DNA from: Lineus longissimus
Taxonomy: Eukaryota > Nemertea > Pilidiophora > Heteronemertea > Lineidae
Assembly (NCBI RefSeq): GCF_910592395.1
Contig: NC_088310.1
Location: forward strand, 25,251,491-25,315,490
Length of the DNA stretch: 64,000 bases
Direction: 5' to 3'
The notes below the pieces were generated by a model, which did no database searches, was not told where the DNA came from, and saw only the letters and a list, made by a program, of their open reading frames with translations. This document shows, piece after piece, positions 37,884 through 50,800 of this stretch. The position numbers were made by a program, and so were the translations under genes. Each line of letters begins with the position of its first letter. The first letter of the stretch is position 1.

Positions 37884-40800
37884 TAGTTAAGACAAACTGC
37901 TTGCACCACAAGCCAGGTCTTGATGCTAATAAAAAACATTTCTTAATTTCCTGACTGTCTCAAGCAATGAAAGCATTAGATTTCAGAGGTCTATCTGATA
38001 AAAGTGGGTTAATCTCGACGAGACCATGTCCCTTTCCTCATCTCGTATCCTGCGGCTCTATCATATGGGATATTTGATGTTGAATATGTTGTGTACAATA
38101 GCTGGCCATAATTGACACACTAGTTTTATCAATGGATCAATACTTCCCGCAGGAGAAGCAATGGCGGGAGGACATGGAACATATCGGAGTGCCGAGATGG
38201 AGGCGACAGGTCTGTTCCAATCAATCAAGTCTAGAACCAAGTATGAGTTATGCAAATATCATGTACAAATTGTATACAGGGTTCATGTCAGGATGAATTG
38301 AAACTTAGATGCTTGGATTACAGCACTCGGAGCATCCACTATTGACATTTCTGTAATCAGGTGTAAAATGCATCTTCTTTTAAAGGTCAAGTGCCTTCGA
38401 TGAAATTAGAGCATTTGCTTAAAGGGGAGGAAGCACTGAAGAAATATGAAGCCCCCAGCACAAACTAACACTGTTTATCAAGAACTGAGCCATGATTGCT
38501 GTAAATAATGAACTGTTCGCAACACAAAGCCACGTTATTCTGACGGTTATATCAAGTATGTTTAATCCTTATCTCTTTCATTTGATCCCTTTAAACTTTT
38601 TCACTTTAAGTCTGTTGTGCTGAGACGGTTTCCAACAACCCAGCCATTGACTAATCTGCTTCTTTTTATTTGGCAGTAGGGTAAATTCAGCGTGTTCACT
38701 GCCAAAACTTATGATGAAGGATTAATATTTTAGAAATTGTGACCATCACGAACATAGCTTATTCATTTGTAAACCTGTCAGCAGGTGGCGCTGTACTTCT
38801 GTTCCTTCAAATGTCATCAAATTGTTTAAGCCTTTGGAAACTGTTTTTGTACATTTTTGATTTAAAAATTTATGATCATATTTGTCCTGAACAAATATCT
38901 TCTGATTTATAGATGACCTTATTGTTGATTAGAGCAAAGGCCCACACAAATCATGTGATAATTAAACTGTTTGAGATAGAGAAACATTGTATTTACCTGG
39001 AAGTAGGCCTACGTATCATACACCCTGGAAGGTCAGATTGCCAGATTTATACAGTATCTACATATACTGTTTGTAGCAAGGTTTTGAAGAAGAATACTTT
39101 CTATTTTAAAGCGTAATATAAATCTCAACAATATCACAGAGGATGGAGACTCGTATTATGTGCCAAGTTTCAGCACTATGGCAATGTTCATTATTTTATT
39201 GACCTGATCTGAGCAAAAAGAAAAAAAAATGAGTACGAGTGGCGAAGGCCTGTATAATTTTGTCATTAATAGGCAAAGAACGGACAGCTGAAACAGGCCT
39301 ATCATCCAATTGCACAAATGTTAATGCGACTAGGTGTACAGTGCATGCAGATAGTAGAAAATAGTGCATAACGATTATTTTTATGCAAGTAATTGTTGTT
39401 AATTGTGTTTGATGGCACCTGCTGTCAGTATATACCTTCCATGTCCTTAAATATTACATCCATTTTTTTATATAATCACATGTATAATTAACAATTCCAA
39501 GGTTGTGGCATCCTGAACTTCAGGGCCTTTCACTTGGCACTTGACATACGAGGGGTGGACCAAACGACTGACCTCTGGTAATCGAGGATGAGGTTGTGGT
39601 TATGAAATAGTTAGGGCCTACTTCTCTGTTAAACATGGCTATATCTTTCAGCTGAATTGTTCAATACTATAAATTAGATATGAACTTAACATTTGTTATC
39701 TTTTTTGAGAAATTAAGCCTTTTCCTGCCATTTTCTCAAAATGTGTTCGAAGCTACAGAGTGGAGATGACCCAAATTGTGCTCTTCCAATGTGGCCTTCT
39801 GCATTTCAAACAATCAGCTCACATCTACGTCTGTCACATGTACACAGACATGCAACAATCCATGACAAACACAGCTGACAAAAGACTCTGCAACAATTCT
39901 ATTGTGTGGTTTATAATTCCAATGTGATGTGTATCAAGTTTTATAGTGATAATTCAATAGGTATGTATATGAAATGACCAATAGGGCAATAGTGAGATCC
40001 AGAATAATCAATATATAGTCATTGCAAATGCGTTATCAACTCTTTAAACCATGAAACAAATGCTGCATTATTATGCAGTTAGAGTTGGTCTAGTGATAGG
40101 CTAAAGCGAGGGCTGCTCTACATGAATACTGGCAAATATTTTAGACCTTTTGGGAAAGTTGGGGTTTGATAATTTACCGAGAGGGGAGTTGGGGTTCTTT
40201 GTGCTCCCAAAGGTCACTACAATAAACGAAGCGATTCAGGGATGCTTTCCATGATGGAGTGTAAATAGGTCCACCGACAGAGGTGCACTTCATCAACAAG
40301 GTCACCTCACAGTGACAGAGGTAGCTGTGATGCGATAGACTTTAATGTCATTTGGCGGCTTCCCAATCTGTAGATCAGTGCAGTTTTTGGCAGAAATGGC
40401 CAGCCAGACATGAATAAATGACTATTGCTATCTGCGGTGTGACCTGAAATCCCCTGAAGAGTTCTCTGCATCGCTATAAGATCTCTTTGTGACTAGTACA
40501 GTATAAGCAGTGCTGCTCCAATCTTCAGAAACTGACTCGAGGATAACACAAAAATAAAGAAACAAAATGACTCTGATATCTCTATGGATGAATTTATTGA
40601 TTCCATTCATCACTCTGCACTTACACCAAATGCACAAATAGATACAGTGACCATTATACAGAATGAATCAAAAAAAATCCCCAACTTGGCAACAAAATCG
40701 TCAGAATCATCCCAGCAAGTTTTTCCAACCATTTTTTGGTACATTCTGTATACCCCATCTCATCTTCTACTGAAACCGTAGTACATTGAGATATAATGTG

Positions 40801-42258
40801 CTGTACAAATGTACAGTAAGTAATTCCAAGTTAAGATGAGATAGGTTTTATTATATTTACATTAACAATTTTACACAATTTTTATGCAACCGTAAATTCA
40901 GTTTCACAGGAAAATGACTCAACAACTATACATCAATCATCAGTATACTTGATATTTCATGTCAGATTCTGACACTGAATTTCAGGTTGTCGAGATTTTC
41001 AGACACTACTTATTAAATGACATACATATTATCTACAATGGACCCTGAATACCCAGGTACTAGTATTATATACTGGCATGAAAAAAAGACAATAGATTTA
41101 GCATTTTGTTTACACCTGATTGAACAAATGGCAAATTATGCACTTCTCCTAATCTTATACAACACACATCTCAAATTTACCTCATCTTTTTTACAAGAAA
41201 AATAGCAGGTCCATAATTTAAACTATCTATTTTTTTTCAAATGATTTGCACACATAAAATCAAGCACATTTTACCAAGCTTCTGTTCATTATAAATAAAT
41301 ATACTCAGTTTTAATGATTGACATTTATCAATTAATTAACAAATCAACTAATTAAATACAACACATCAGTGTGGACTCGTAAAGTGATGGACTTGCTGCT
41401 ACAATACAGAGCATACACACCAGTCAGAGAAGAATTTCAATAAGGAAGTAATTTCGAGACAAATATAGTTATAAGATACCTATCTTGAATTACCTATCAA
41501 TTAATTTACCATTAAATACCAAAGAAGGATGGGGCTTCATTACTATTTCAAAGTATACTATATGAATGTGACAGTGTCCCATTCTCTGCACATTAACACT
41601 GAAATATTATCATATTTTAGTCTAACCACCAAGCGCCGAGGCTGGTCTTAAACAGGCTTTAAAGGGTTGATGTACCCTTTAAAATGAATTTGTTCAAGCT
41701 GATTCAATCTCAGAGAGTCTCACATACACATGAAGATACCTTCAACCAACCACGTTAGCATATTATGCCAGCACATCACACCAAGCAAAGAGCTTCGATG
41801 TGTGAATACGGCAGTATCAGTATATATTGATTGTGCGGAATGCGATTGGCTGTATACGGTCACATGATCAGTGGCTCATACATAACGGCAGTGAAAGGAA
41901 TGTCAGTGGGAGAGATGGACAGGGACATAACACAATCTGTTGGTTATGACTAAATCTCGCTTCAGCTGGAATCTTCCAGCATTTAACAATTAATTCCATT
42001 AATTCCATTAGACCTCGCGTAGTTTTATGTAAACCTCAAGTGAATGACCAAGTTGTTATGAACAACTGGACTCTACTGATGATGATGACCTCTTTGTCTT
42101 ACAACAACGAATGGAATATAAAATTCATCAACTTGAGCACTTTTCAACCATGCAGTCACTTATGTAATTTGAGCCCATGGGTTCATTGATATGTTCAAAG
42201 CTACATATGTATATATTCAAGGAAAATGGTTGTTGGCTCCTAGCAGTTTCATTGCAAA

Positions 42259-42487
42259 ATATGTGACTCGCTCTACCAAAACTAGGCGCTTGTCGCATCT
42301 GAACTTGACAGGTTGATACGGACTTGTTGTTCATTTCCCTATTGTAGACCTTTTGTGAAATGTGACCAAATCAGTTTGTAATAGATTTCACAAAAGGTCT
42401 ACAATAGGGAAATGAACAACAAGTCCGTATCAACCTGTCAAGTTCAGATGCGACAAGCGCCTAGTTTTGGTAGAGCGAGTCACATAT
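42259..42487. repeat. Perfect long inverted repeat, 103-bp arms with 23-bp loop
   Basis: Left arm 42,259-42,361 (starts atatgtgactcgctctacc) and right arm 42,385-42,487 are exact reverse complements over all 103 bases by my reading. They are separated by the 23-bp spacer 42,362-42,384. An RNA from either strand would fold into a very stable hairpin. No target-site duplication is obvious at the outer ends, and no transposase or known miRNA seed was recognised. Confidence 0.95.
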
Positions 42488-43264
42488 AAGCTTGGACCAT
42501 TTTAGTGTGATAAAACAGTGTCAATGCAGAAATGTAAATAGTGCTGTTCTGCTTTGCTCTGCTAGCCATGTTTCAATTGGCCAAAAATTGTCAGAAAACA
42601 GATTCACTTATTGAAATCAGAGATTTGGCAAAAATCCCAAAACACAACCCCGTCACTGGTTTAACCTGGTAAACTTGAATCTTGACTGCTTTGTGAAACT
42701 GAAAACCACACAATTAGTAGCAATCTGCCGCGAAGTTACTATTTATAGCTCACAAGATCATTTGCATAAGATATTGATGACGTTTTAGTCACGTGACAGT
42801 CGGACATCGACACTTATTTCTACGCATTTGAGCTTATTCCAAAGTAAATTATCTTTGACCCTGCATTGTTTTTAGCATGAATGATACCATAGAGTCAGAG
42901 AGAGAAATATTCAGAACAATTATGTAGTATTTCCAACACTCGGACATGTGCCAGATTGAATCTAACTACCCAAGTTAGAAAGCCTGAATCCATTACGAAA
43001 CCGCATTTTGTCCGACATTGCCTGTAATTCATCGATGGGGAAATAGAGGGCAGCAGCTGCAGTGACGTCATCTTCGCGGAATGCTATTCGAGAAGGCAGT
43101 AATAATGCATAACGAGTGACACACCTTTTGATGAGTTTACAGTTTAACTATTCTAATTCCAAGCAAAAACACAACAGAATGGTATAAGAAAGTTTCAACA
43201 ACATTGATAAGGATTTCTTGCAATTCAACAATGATCATTTTCCTAAAAAACACCAAGCAAATGA

Positions 43265-43328
43265 GCAATTTGAGTCGCCATGACCAGTGATGGCGCCATG
43301 ACAATATGATGAGGGCGACTCAAATTGC
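43265..43328. repeat. Small inverted repeat, 15-bp arms
   Basis: gcaatttgagtcgcc at 43,265-43,279 is the exact reverse complement of 43,314-43,328, with a 34-bp spacer that itself contains the palindrome atggcgccat. Function unknown. It could be a foldback element remnant or a regulatory hairpin. Confidence 0.8.
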
Positions 43329-46300
43329 CTGTTTGTAGAGGACTCAAGTGTAGAGGTTTTCACAAAATGTACCCAACTTCACTGACCTACATTGAAATTG
43401 CTGTCACCACAACAAAACATGGCAGATTTTCAACATAACTCTCGCCACAAAAGATTCGTGTAATGCGATCCAGTATGAAAACCACAACACACGCCATGCC
43501 TAATGACCCAACCGGTCACAGTTGAATACTCTGTGTACTAAATATGGCCTGCAAAACAAATACAAGCTTCAACCGACATGAATTTCTTAGTCGTGATTTC
43601 AAGATCAAACAGGCGAGCATGATATTCATAATGGCAATTGAGTTCAACTGACCATTCTGTGTTGCATACAGAAGAACTGCTTTCATAAATGCTATGATAG
43701 ACTGTATTGAAGTGATTTGCAGAAACATCTCAGGCAAGGGAAATTCATTCTTAAAATCGGAAACTTGTATTTAATTACTATTGGTGCTTTACATCAACAG
43801 TAGAATGAAAAATCAGGACAAATTCCTCCAATAAGGTTGCACCAGGAAACTTCAATTTGGCACAAGTACATATGCTGTGGAAAACTCTTATAAAATATTG
43901 AGCCGAGAGTAGACGAGGTCAAATTTGGTTCATAACAGGCTCTTTAGATAACCCCTGGAGGGAGGGATTTGGCCATCTTGTAAAGGGATGCCCCAGTAAA
44001 TGAAAGTTGAATTGCCATGACTATTGCTCTGCCAAATCACATCCAACAACACACAAAAGATAAGGGTAACTCCATGGCAACACTCCAGACAGACCTTAAC
44101 CTTGAATAGTATTGCAGAAGAAACCACTTGCTTCAAATAGTTACTGATGAGATGTCAATGATTTTCTTAGCTTGTTTGCAGCAGGGTAAGGCAGGACCAG
44201 TGAACTGAAGATATCTCGAGAACTTGAAAGTTGATGATTTTAAAATTTATACACATTTTATCATAATTGTTGACTCAAACATTGAAGCCTTTCAATCAAT
44301 TTAATTGTCTTCAACGATGACTTGATGACTTGCTCTGAAATTCAAAATCTTTTCACTTTTTCGCCTCATTGATCGCCCAAACTTGTCACAAGAATCCATT
44401 TTTGATGACCTGAAATTATGAAGACAAGTCCAAACACAAAAGCGTATAGAGACTGTAGTTCCTCTCACAAAACAACTCTACAAGTCTGATTGAGTCCACA
44501 ACAAGCAGACAAAGACTAAACCAAAGCGGTCGAACCAACACAATAGCGATTATTGTCCTAGGGACGATAAGCAACACCATGATAATCATCCCAGGAACAC
44601 CAAGAGGATATCAGTAGACCTAAACCCATTCATCGCAATCTCATCAAATGGAACCATAACCCAGTGTTTGATATCCTTAACCGAGTTTTTGGAGAAAAAA
44701 GTTGAAAAGTGTCACCCGGATTTCGTAATAACAAACGATTCTGAGCGACTCTGGTCAGACAAATGGTGTCAATTTTCATCAAAGAAGTCCCTTAACATCT
44801 GAGACTGAAACCTGGATCCGGGTATCTTCAAAGCAGACTTTCATTTTGTCGCATTTAAAAAAAAAATTTGTGCGGGCCGACATCATTTCAAATGTTTTTT
44901 TATTCCAGACTACCAGAAAATGCAAATGGTACATGACATCTTCAGCCTTTTTTCCTGTTAGATTTCGCAGGTTATCTCATGGCATTTTGTCAGCACACAG
45001 ACCTTCCATTTCCTGATTATGATATTGACCTGTCACTTTGGCAAGTTGCAAGCCATTGTAGCCGATGCCTTGGAATGATTCACGCCTGGTGACTAATTAT
45101 TACAACTTCCCCAGATCCAGCCAGCCACTCCACGGGAGATCCCTCCCGACTCATCAAATCATGAGCAATCCAAGACTCATATCGAGATTTAGGTTGGCAA
45201 TAACCAGGCACGGGAGTCATTCTGGAGAAGGCAGAGTTCACGGCCATGGTCACTGTCTCTATCTTACATCACGTCACAATGCAACAACAAAACCGGAGTC
45301 CAAAAGAACAAACTCTCCAGACAATAGAATGCATCAAACCGCCAGGGGTCATCTTAAAGTGTTAAATGGCTTTCAAATTTAAAAAACTTTTCATTGGCAA
45401 AATGAGATAATTTTTGAGTGGTCAATGTGATGATGCATTGTGGTTGTTTGCTGCTTCCTGTTCTTTCAATTAGATGGTGAGAATTTAGACAGAGTTGTGT
45501 TCAATTATATAATTTTTAAGAACAGACAAATAGTTTTCCTCCTTCTTGACAATTACCGGTAGAAAAGAATTGTTCATTTGTGGAGACAACACTTAAAACA
45601 TTGTAGCATCTTCTCTAGTTTCTAGCTCAGTAAAAAAGGTTGATATTAACTAGGTGAAAGTACGAAAAAGTCAAAACTACCCAGTAACTGATTTTTAGTC
45701 AATGACTTCTAGAAGTCAATCTTCTTAAAAAACAATTCAATACTTTGATCTTCCTAAAAGACGCTTTGACTAGTGCCAAAACTCACCGACTCATTAGATG
45801 TCAAAACTAATGCCACCAAATCAAAATACTAAGAAGTACACCTTTATCCTTGATGACCCAAAAACAGTCCCAAACAAACAACATTGGAGACAATTTACTT
45901 AACCCTTTATCTGCGGAGTCAAGCACGTCATAGCGCAAGGTATATTCTAAACACCATTTGCACTCAGCAATCACATGCTATCGGGTGAGACATGCCGAGT
46001 TTGGTGATGGTATCAGCCCCTTGACAAGGAAATTAGTTTTTCTTCAAAAGTGACATCAAACCGTTGGAATATTTTTCAAGCAGTCATTGTCTACGCCATG
46101 AAAGAGTATGCATGATGCACCTCTTTCGAACTATCATAACCTACATTCAGAGAACTGGCTCAGTACGTCAATCACTAATGATGTCACAGCATATTGAAAA
46201 TGTGCCAAGTGTATGGGTGCTGCCACCTAGGTGTGGTGAATGGTATCATGAGGTGTTTACCTCATAGGGTTGTTTGTCTCGAGAATGGACTGGTGGGTTG

Positions 46301-47871
46301 TTGAATGTCAAGGTGACCAGTGATTTATCCTGTTCCGACGCAATGATTGCAGATATTGTAAATAAAATATTTTGATCATGGAATTGGGTGAGGGATGAGA
46401 GAAAACACCACTTAAGATATCAGAGCCACTGATTTCAAAAGTTTTAATCAATGACAGAACAAAAGTGGCATCTTCATGAGGCCCTGTTGGCAACTTATCA
46501 ACATCAACAAACTCATCGCCAAGATAAACAAGACCCAACGAAGACCTCATTCATGTCACCTCACTAGTGTGGAGATAATCAGAATAAAATCGTATCGAGA
46601 ACCTAAACAACTTTTCACTCGCTAACTGTTTCAGACCAATATGACGTTCAAATGATTGAAGATTCTGGAAGCTTGCGGCAGTACACGTAAATAAGAAAAT
46701 ACCTCAAGCCATGTCAAATAATTGCAAGACCCACCGCCCTCTTAAAAAGTAATCCCAATTGTTTTGACACTCTGACTTGACATTAAGAGACTGTCAGCCT
46801 TGGCAAAGGCTGGCGATGAACGATGGAACCGCTCAGCTTCGTCTTGTTGGTGGCATCAGCCGGTAACCATGACAACAGGAGACCGGAGCAAGCAAGCAGA
46901 TTCCATATGACGCTGGTCGCAGATAATGCGCTGGATCTTAATTAATTTGCAAAGTGACATCACATATGTAGCTATGCTGGACCGAGGGTGATTGAAATTT
47001 GAAGAAAGAGGGGTGGACAATGATGCAGCCCTGGACTAGTCATGTAAAACTCATGACCTGCAACTCATATTCAGCAAATTCTTTACACAAGGCCGATAGC
47101 CCATCAATCATGCCATGATTGATAGAAACCTCAAGAATGTACTAGGACTGCACCAGGATATACTGATGAATACAGAAGATCACCTTATGCCAAATGGACC
47201 ATGGTAATCTGAAAAGAAATAGCTTTCTGTCTGGTGCTGCCACCTGTGAACATGACATGGAATACCTCATAAAACCTTGTAAAACAAGATGTAAACAAGC
47301 TGACTAATGGCTCCACTTCGGCTGATTAGCATCCAGGCAAATATGATTCAGAACTTAGATCATACTAATTTCCACCAAAAATGAGTTGACTGATTCAGAA
47401 GAAACATTCCAACAAGACCAAAGTTGTGTACAGTAATGCTCTGTAACTGCAAAATGTTATCAGAATGAGTATTTCTCGTAACTGTTGTGGCCCAAAGTTC
47501 AGTTCATCAACTTTCTAGATATTAAGAACACCTTCAGTTCTAACACGGGGTCAAGGTAACAGAAATCTCTGATAACGCTTATGTGGTCGGAAGCTTAACA
47601 TACATGCGGCAATGCCTGGTTAACTCATTGAAAGTCACAGTTTCCGTCCAATTTACATAAATAATGCCTCTCACATACGAGATCCTGTACAGTCCAATTA
47701 CTAAAACAAGAAACCTGACTTGACAAGTGTGCCTCTTGTGACACCTTCCACTACCTTGGTAGGGTGGGTTTACAGCTCATACGTTAAACGTTGTTACATA
47801 TCTCACTATTTAAGAATTCAGTGGAAGCTAAGCTCAAAGCACAAAATTCATTTTTTAAAAACTTGCCGACT

Positions 47872-50800
47872 TCACTCTGGGACTGATGCCTTCACTGGAA
47901 ACATCAAAACTTTTGCCTGCATGAAGCTCAAATCGGGTAAACTTCCCAGGACTTTGCTCGCATCCGTAGATATGTTTTCGTCCTTCGTGATTTTGGGCTT
48001 GGCCATTGTTGTCGTAAATTTCATGCCGCTAAGTAGAGACTCGAGTGAGTTCATGGGTTTGGATTCGCTCGGTTTAGGAGGTTCGATCGAGCTGAGGAAT
48101 TCAGTTTCAAATGCTGAAATCAGAAGATGTGACGATTGTCAGAGAGACATTTTGCCAGTATCATACTGTCATTAATTGTCAGTATAATAAAGCTGTTCTT
48201 CTCCAGCCCAATTTTAACTTCACAGTGTACTGAACATTTGCTTCAAAACTGGAGGCACCACCTTGCCTGGCAAATTTTATACCTCATCTGAGGGATGTGC
48301 GTTAAGATTATACCTGACGAACTGTTATGAGTACCTTGAATGAATGGGCAAAGGTTCTGGGGTTGAAAGTCAATCCACTGGTACAGTCACAAAGGTAATA
48401 CTATTCATAGTTCCAGCAGTAAATCATTTGCAATCAACTTACCCGACGACTTGGAAGGGGCTGAAATGTTGTTTTTCTGGTTTTTGGTAAAGAAGTCAAG
48501 ATCGAGCAGGCTTGAAGAGTTGGTAGCTGAAGTGAGGAGAGACAAATGTCAGAAACGAGTACAAACTTGTCAACTCATGGTTAAGACAGCTACACACACA
48601 ACACAAAACAAACATGAAGGAAGAGCATCCCAAGGTAATGCTGGGCAGTGCTGCATGCTGAGAATGACATTAGCTACCATTGCAAACTGAGAGAGAGATT
48701 TGGGGAGTAAATCAAATTATTCAAGGAAAAGTAATGAAAATATCTAAGTAAACAAATTAAACAATACAATATGTATGCCATAATTGAGTTGTTTCATCGT
48801 AACATTTCAAAATTGCCTTTATTTCAGCTAGGTGGCACTTCAGTCAATGAATAACACAGAACATCACAACTTTGACACAACTTCACATCAACAAATTACA
48901 CACTGTGCTTAAACCTATTCTTGACTTTGGTGCCACCTAGCAACATGAGCAATAAGAGTTCTTTCATTGAAGTTACATTGTAAGTTCACGGAATCAAATG
49001 ATTCTGCATAACAGGATATGTACACTTTCAAAGGCTAAAAACCTAAGGGATTGGTTAGTGAGAACCTTATTGGGATGTTAGAGAGTATATACAGTTTCCT
49101 GGCTGAAACTAACCAATTTAGCTAGTTAAAATCTTTCTAGGTTGCTACTGAGTTACAGGGAGATGACAACCCCCGGAACGCATTGGGTTCTCAGTCGGAA
49201 AGAATTGCCTGGAGTGTTAGAAGGTTATGGACAAGTGCCTGAACCCTGTGCTCTTGGCTACTCTTGGCTACACCAAGGAAGCACTCCTGGCAGTTCAGGG
49301 ATAAAGGGAATACAAAATGACGATCCTTTGAGCACACTGGGTTCTCTGAAGGGACTACCTGGCCTGGAGTGTTAGGGAGTTACGAACACTTCTCTGGGCC
49401 CTGCGTTTTTAGGTCATGGTAGCACCGAACCTTTTCTGGCAAGCCAAATGTTCTTCTAGGTATAGACCTTGTGCTCCGGGCTAGGCCAAGGAAGCACTCT
49501 GAGGTGCTCTAGGGATGAGTATAAAGTGATGACCCTTTGACAAATGGATTCTCTTAAGGAAGGACCATGCCTAAAGTGTTAGAGGGTTATAAGTCTCCAG
49601 ACCTCATGCCCAACATGGGGCAGAAAAAGAAAGCCCAATTTGGGTTCACGGTGGGAAGGACCTTGCCTGGAGTGTTAGAGGGTTATGTACAAGTCCCTGG
49701 ACCTGGTGCCCAGGGTTAGGAAAGCAATTACTTGCTATTTTTAGACATACTTGTTTCGGGCGGTTCTGGTTCAACACTACTTGTTGATGTTGTATCGGGC
49801 TCAAGATTTGATGATTCTGGCTCACTATTTGTTGAGGGTTGTTCTGGGTCAATAGAACTTGTTTTGGAAGGTTGTTCTGGCTCAATAGAACTTGTTTGGG
49901 ATGGTTGTTCTGGTTGGACATGCTCGATGATGGGGTTTGAGGGTTCTTCTGATTTGTCTGATGATGTGTCTTTGGGTTCAACAACATGCCTATCACCTGC
50001 AAAATAATCAGTCGAAAATGCCGAGAAAAAAATTAACAAAAGTCGGAGAGAAAAAATTACAGAAAGATAGATATTATGACTGAAGGAAAGATGTGTTTGT
50101 CAATGGGTTTTTGTCAGATAAGAGAAAGCCCTGTCATGAGATTTATAATTTTGCATATGGCAGTGAAAAGAATATTGTTGTTCTTTTTGTATAAGTGGCA
50201 ATTTTGCCATCTTTTCATAATATGTGTGTAACTGAGGCACCTTCTCTGACAGCTGATAGAAACTTGAAAACCGACTCAGAGAAATTCTTTCGAAGAGTAT
50301 GATTGAAAGGGTGCAGAGATATGGGTATTGTGTGATGAGGTTTGGTGGACACTTTATATGTATTTATTAGAGTTTTGAATAGAGCATACAGACAAGACTT
50401 ATCTGTCACAGAAAATACAACAAAAATCAAAACTATTACTCCTTGTAACTATATACTAGAGAAAATATCTGGGATAAGCTTCAGTCTGTAAGCAACAAAT
50501 AGCTCAAGCCTAGGTCGAGCAGGTATCATATTACTTTCTAAATTCCATTTTCAACTGCAGAAACACAGGCACCGCCTGCTAATTCACACACTACGACAAA
50601 CTTAAGCTACAGGAATCACACAAAAATACACCGCTAACAAACTCAATAAACCACCAAAACAAAATGACTGGAAGCACTTTTAAAAGTTAGGTTGCCGCCA
50701 AATAGGTCACAACAAATGAAGCAGATTTAAAGCGATGCCTGCTACCCAAAGTCAAACAAAGGATCCTGGGTTGAAATGATAAATAAAATACATCACATAC

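Larger units (their letters stand above)
34027..47871. other. Gene-poor interval downstream of SERTAD and AFTPH
   Basis: Apart from the repeats listed separately (minisatellite, SINE-like and MITE remnants, inverted repeats) and the doubtful frame at 35,645-36,394, I see no gene. No open frame here above about 100 codons has domain-like sequence. AFTPH ends at 47,872 on the minus strand, so its 3' UTR must occupy the right end of this interval. Many at-rich runs occur around 40,800-41,350. Confidence 0.5.
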
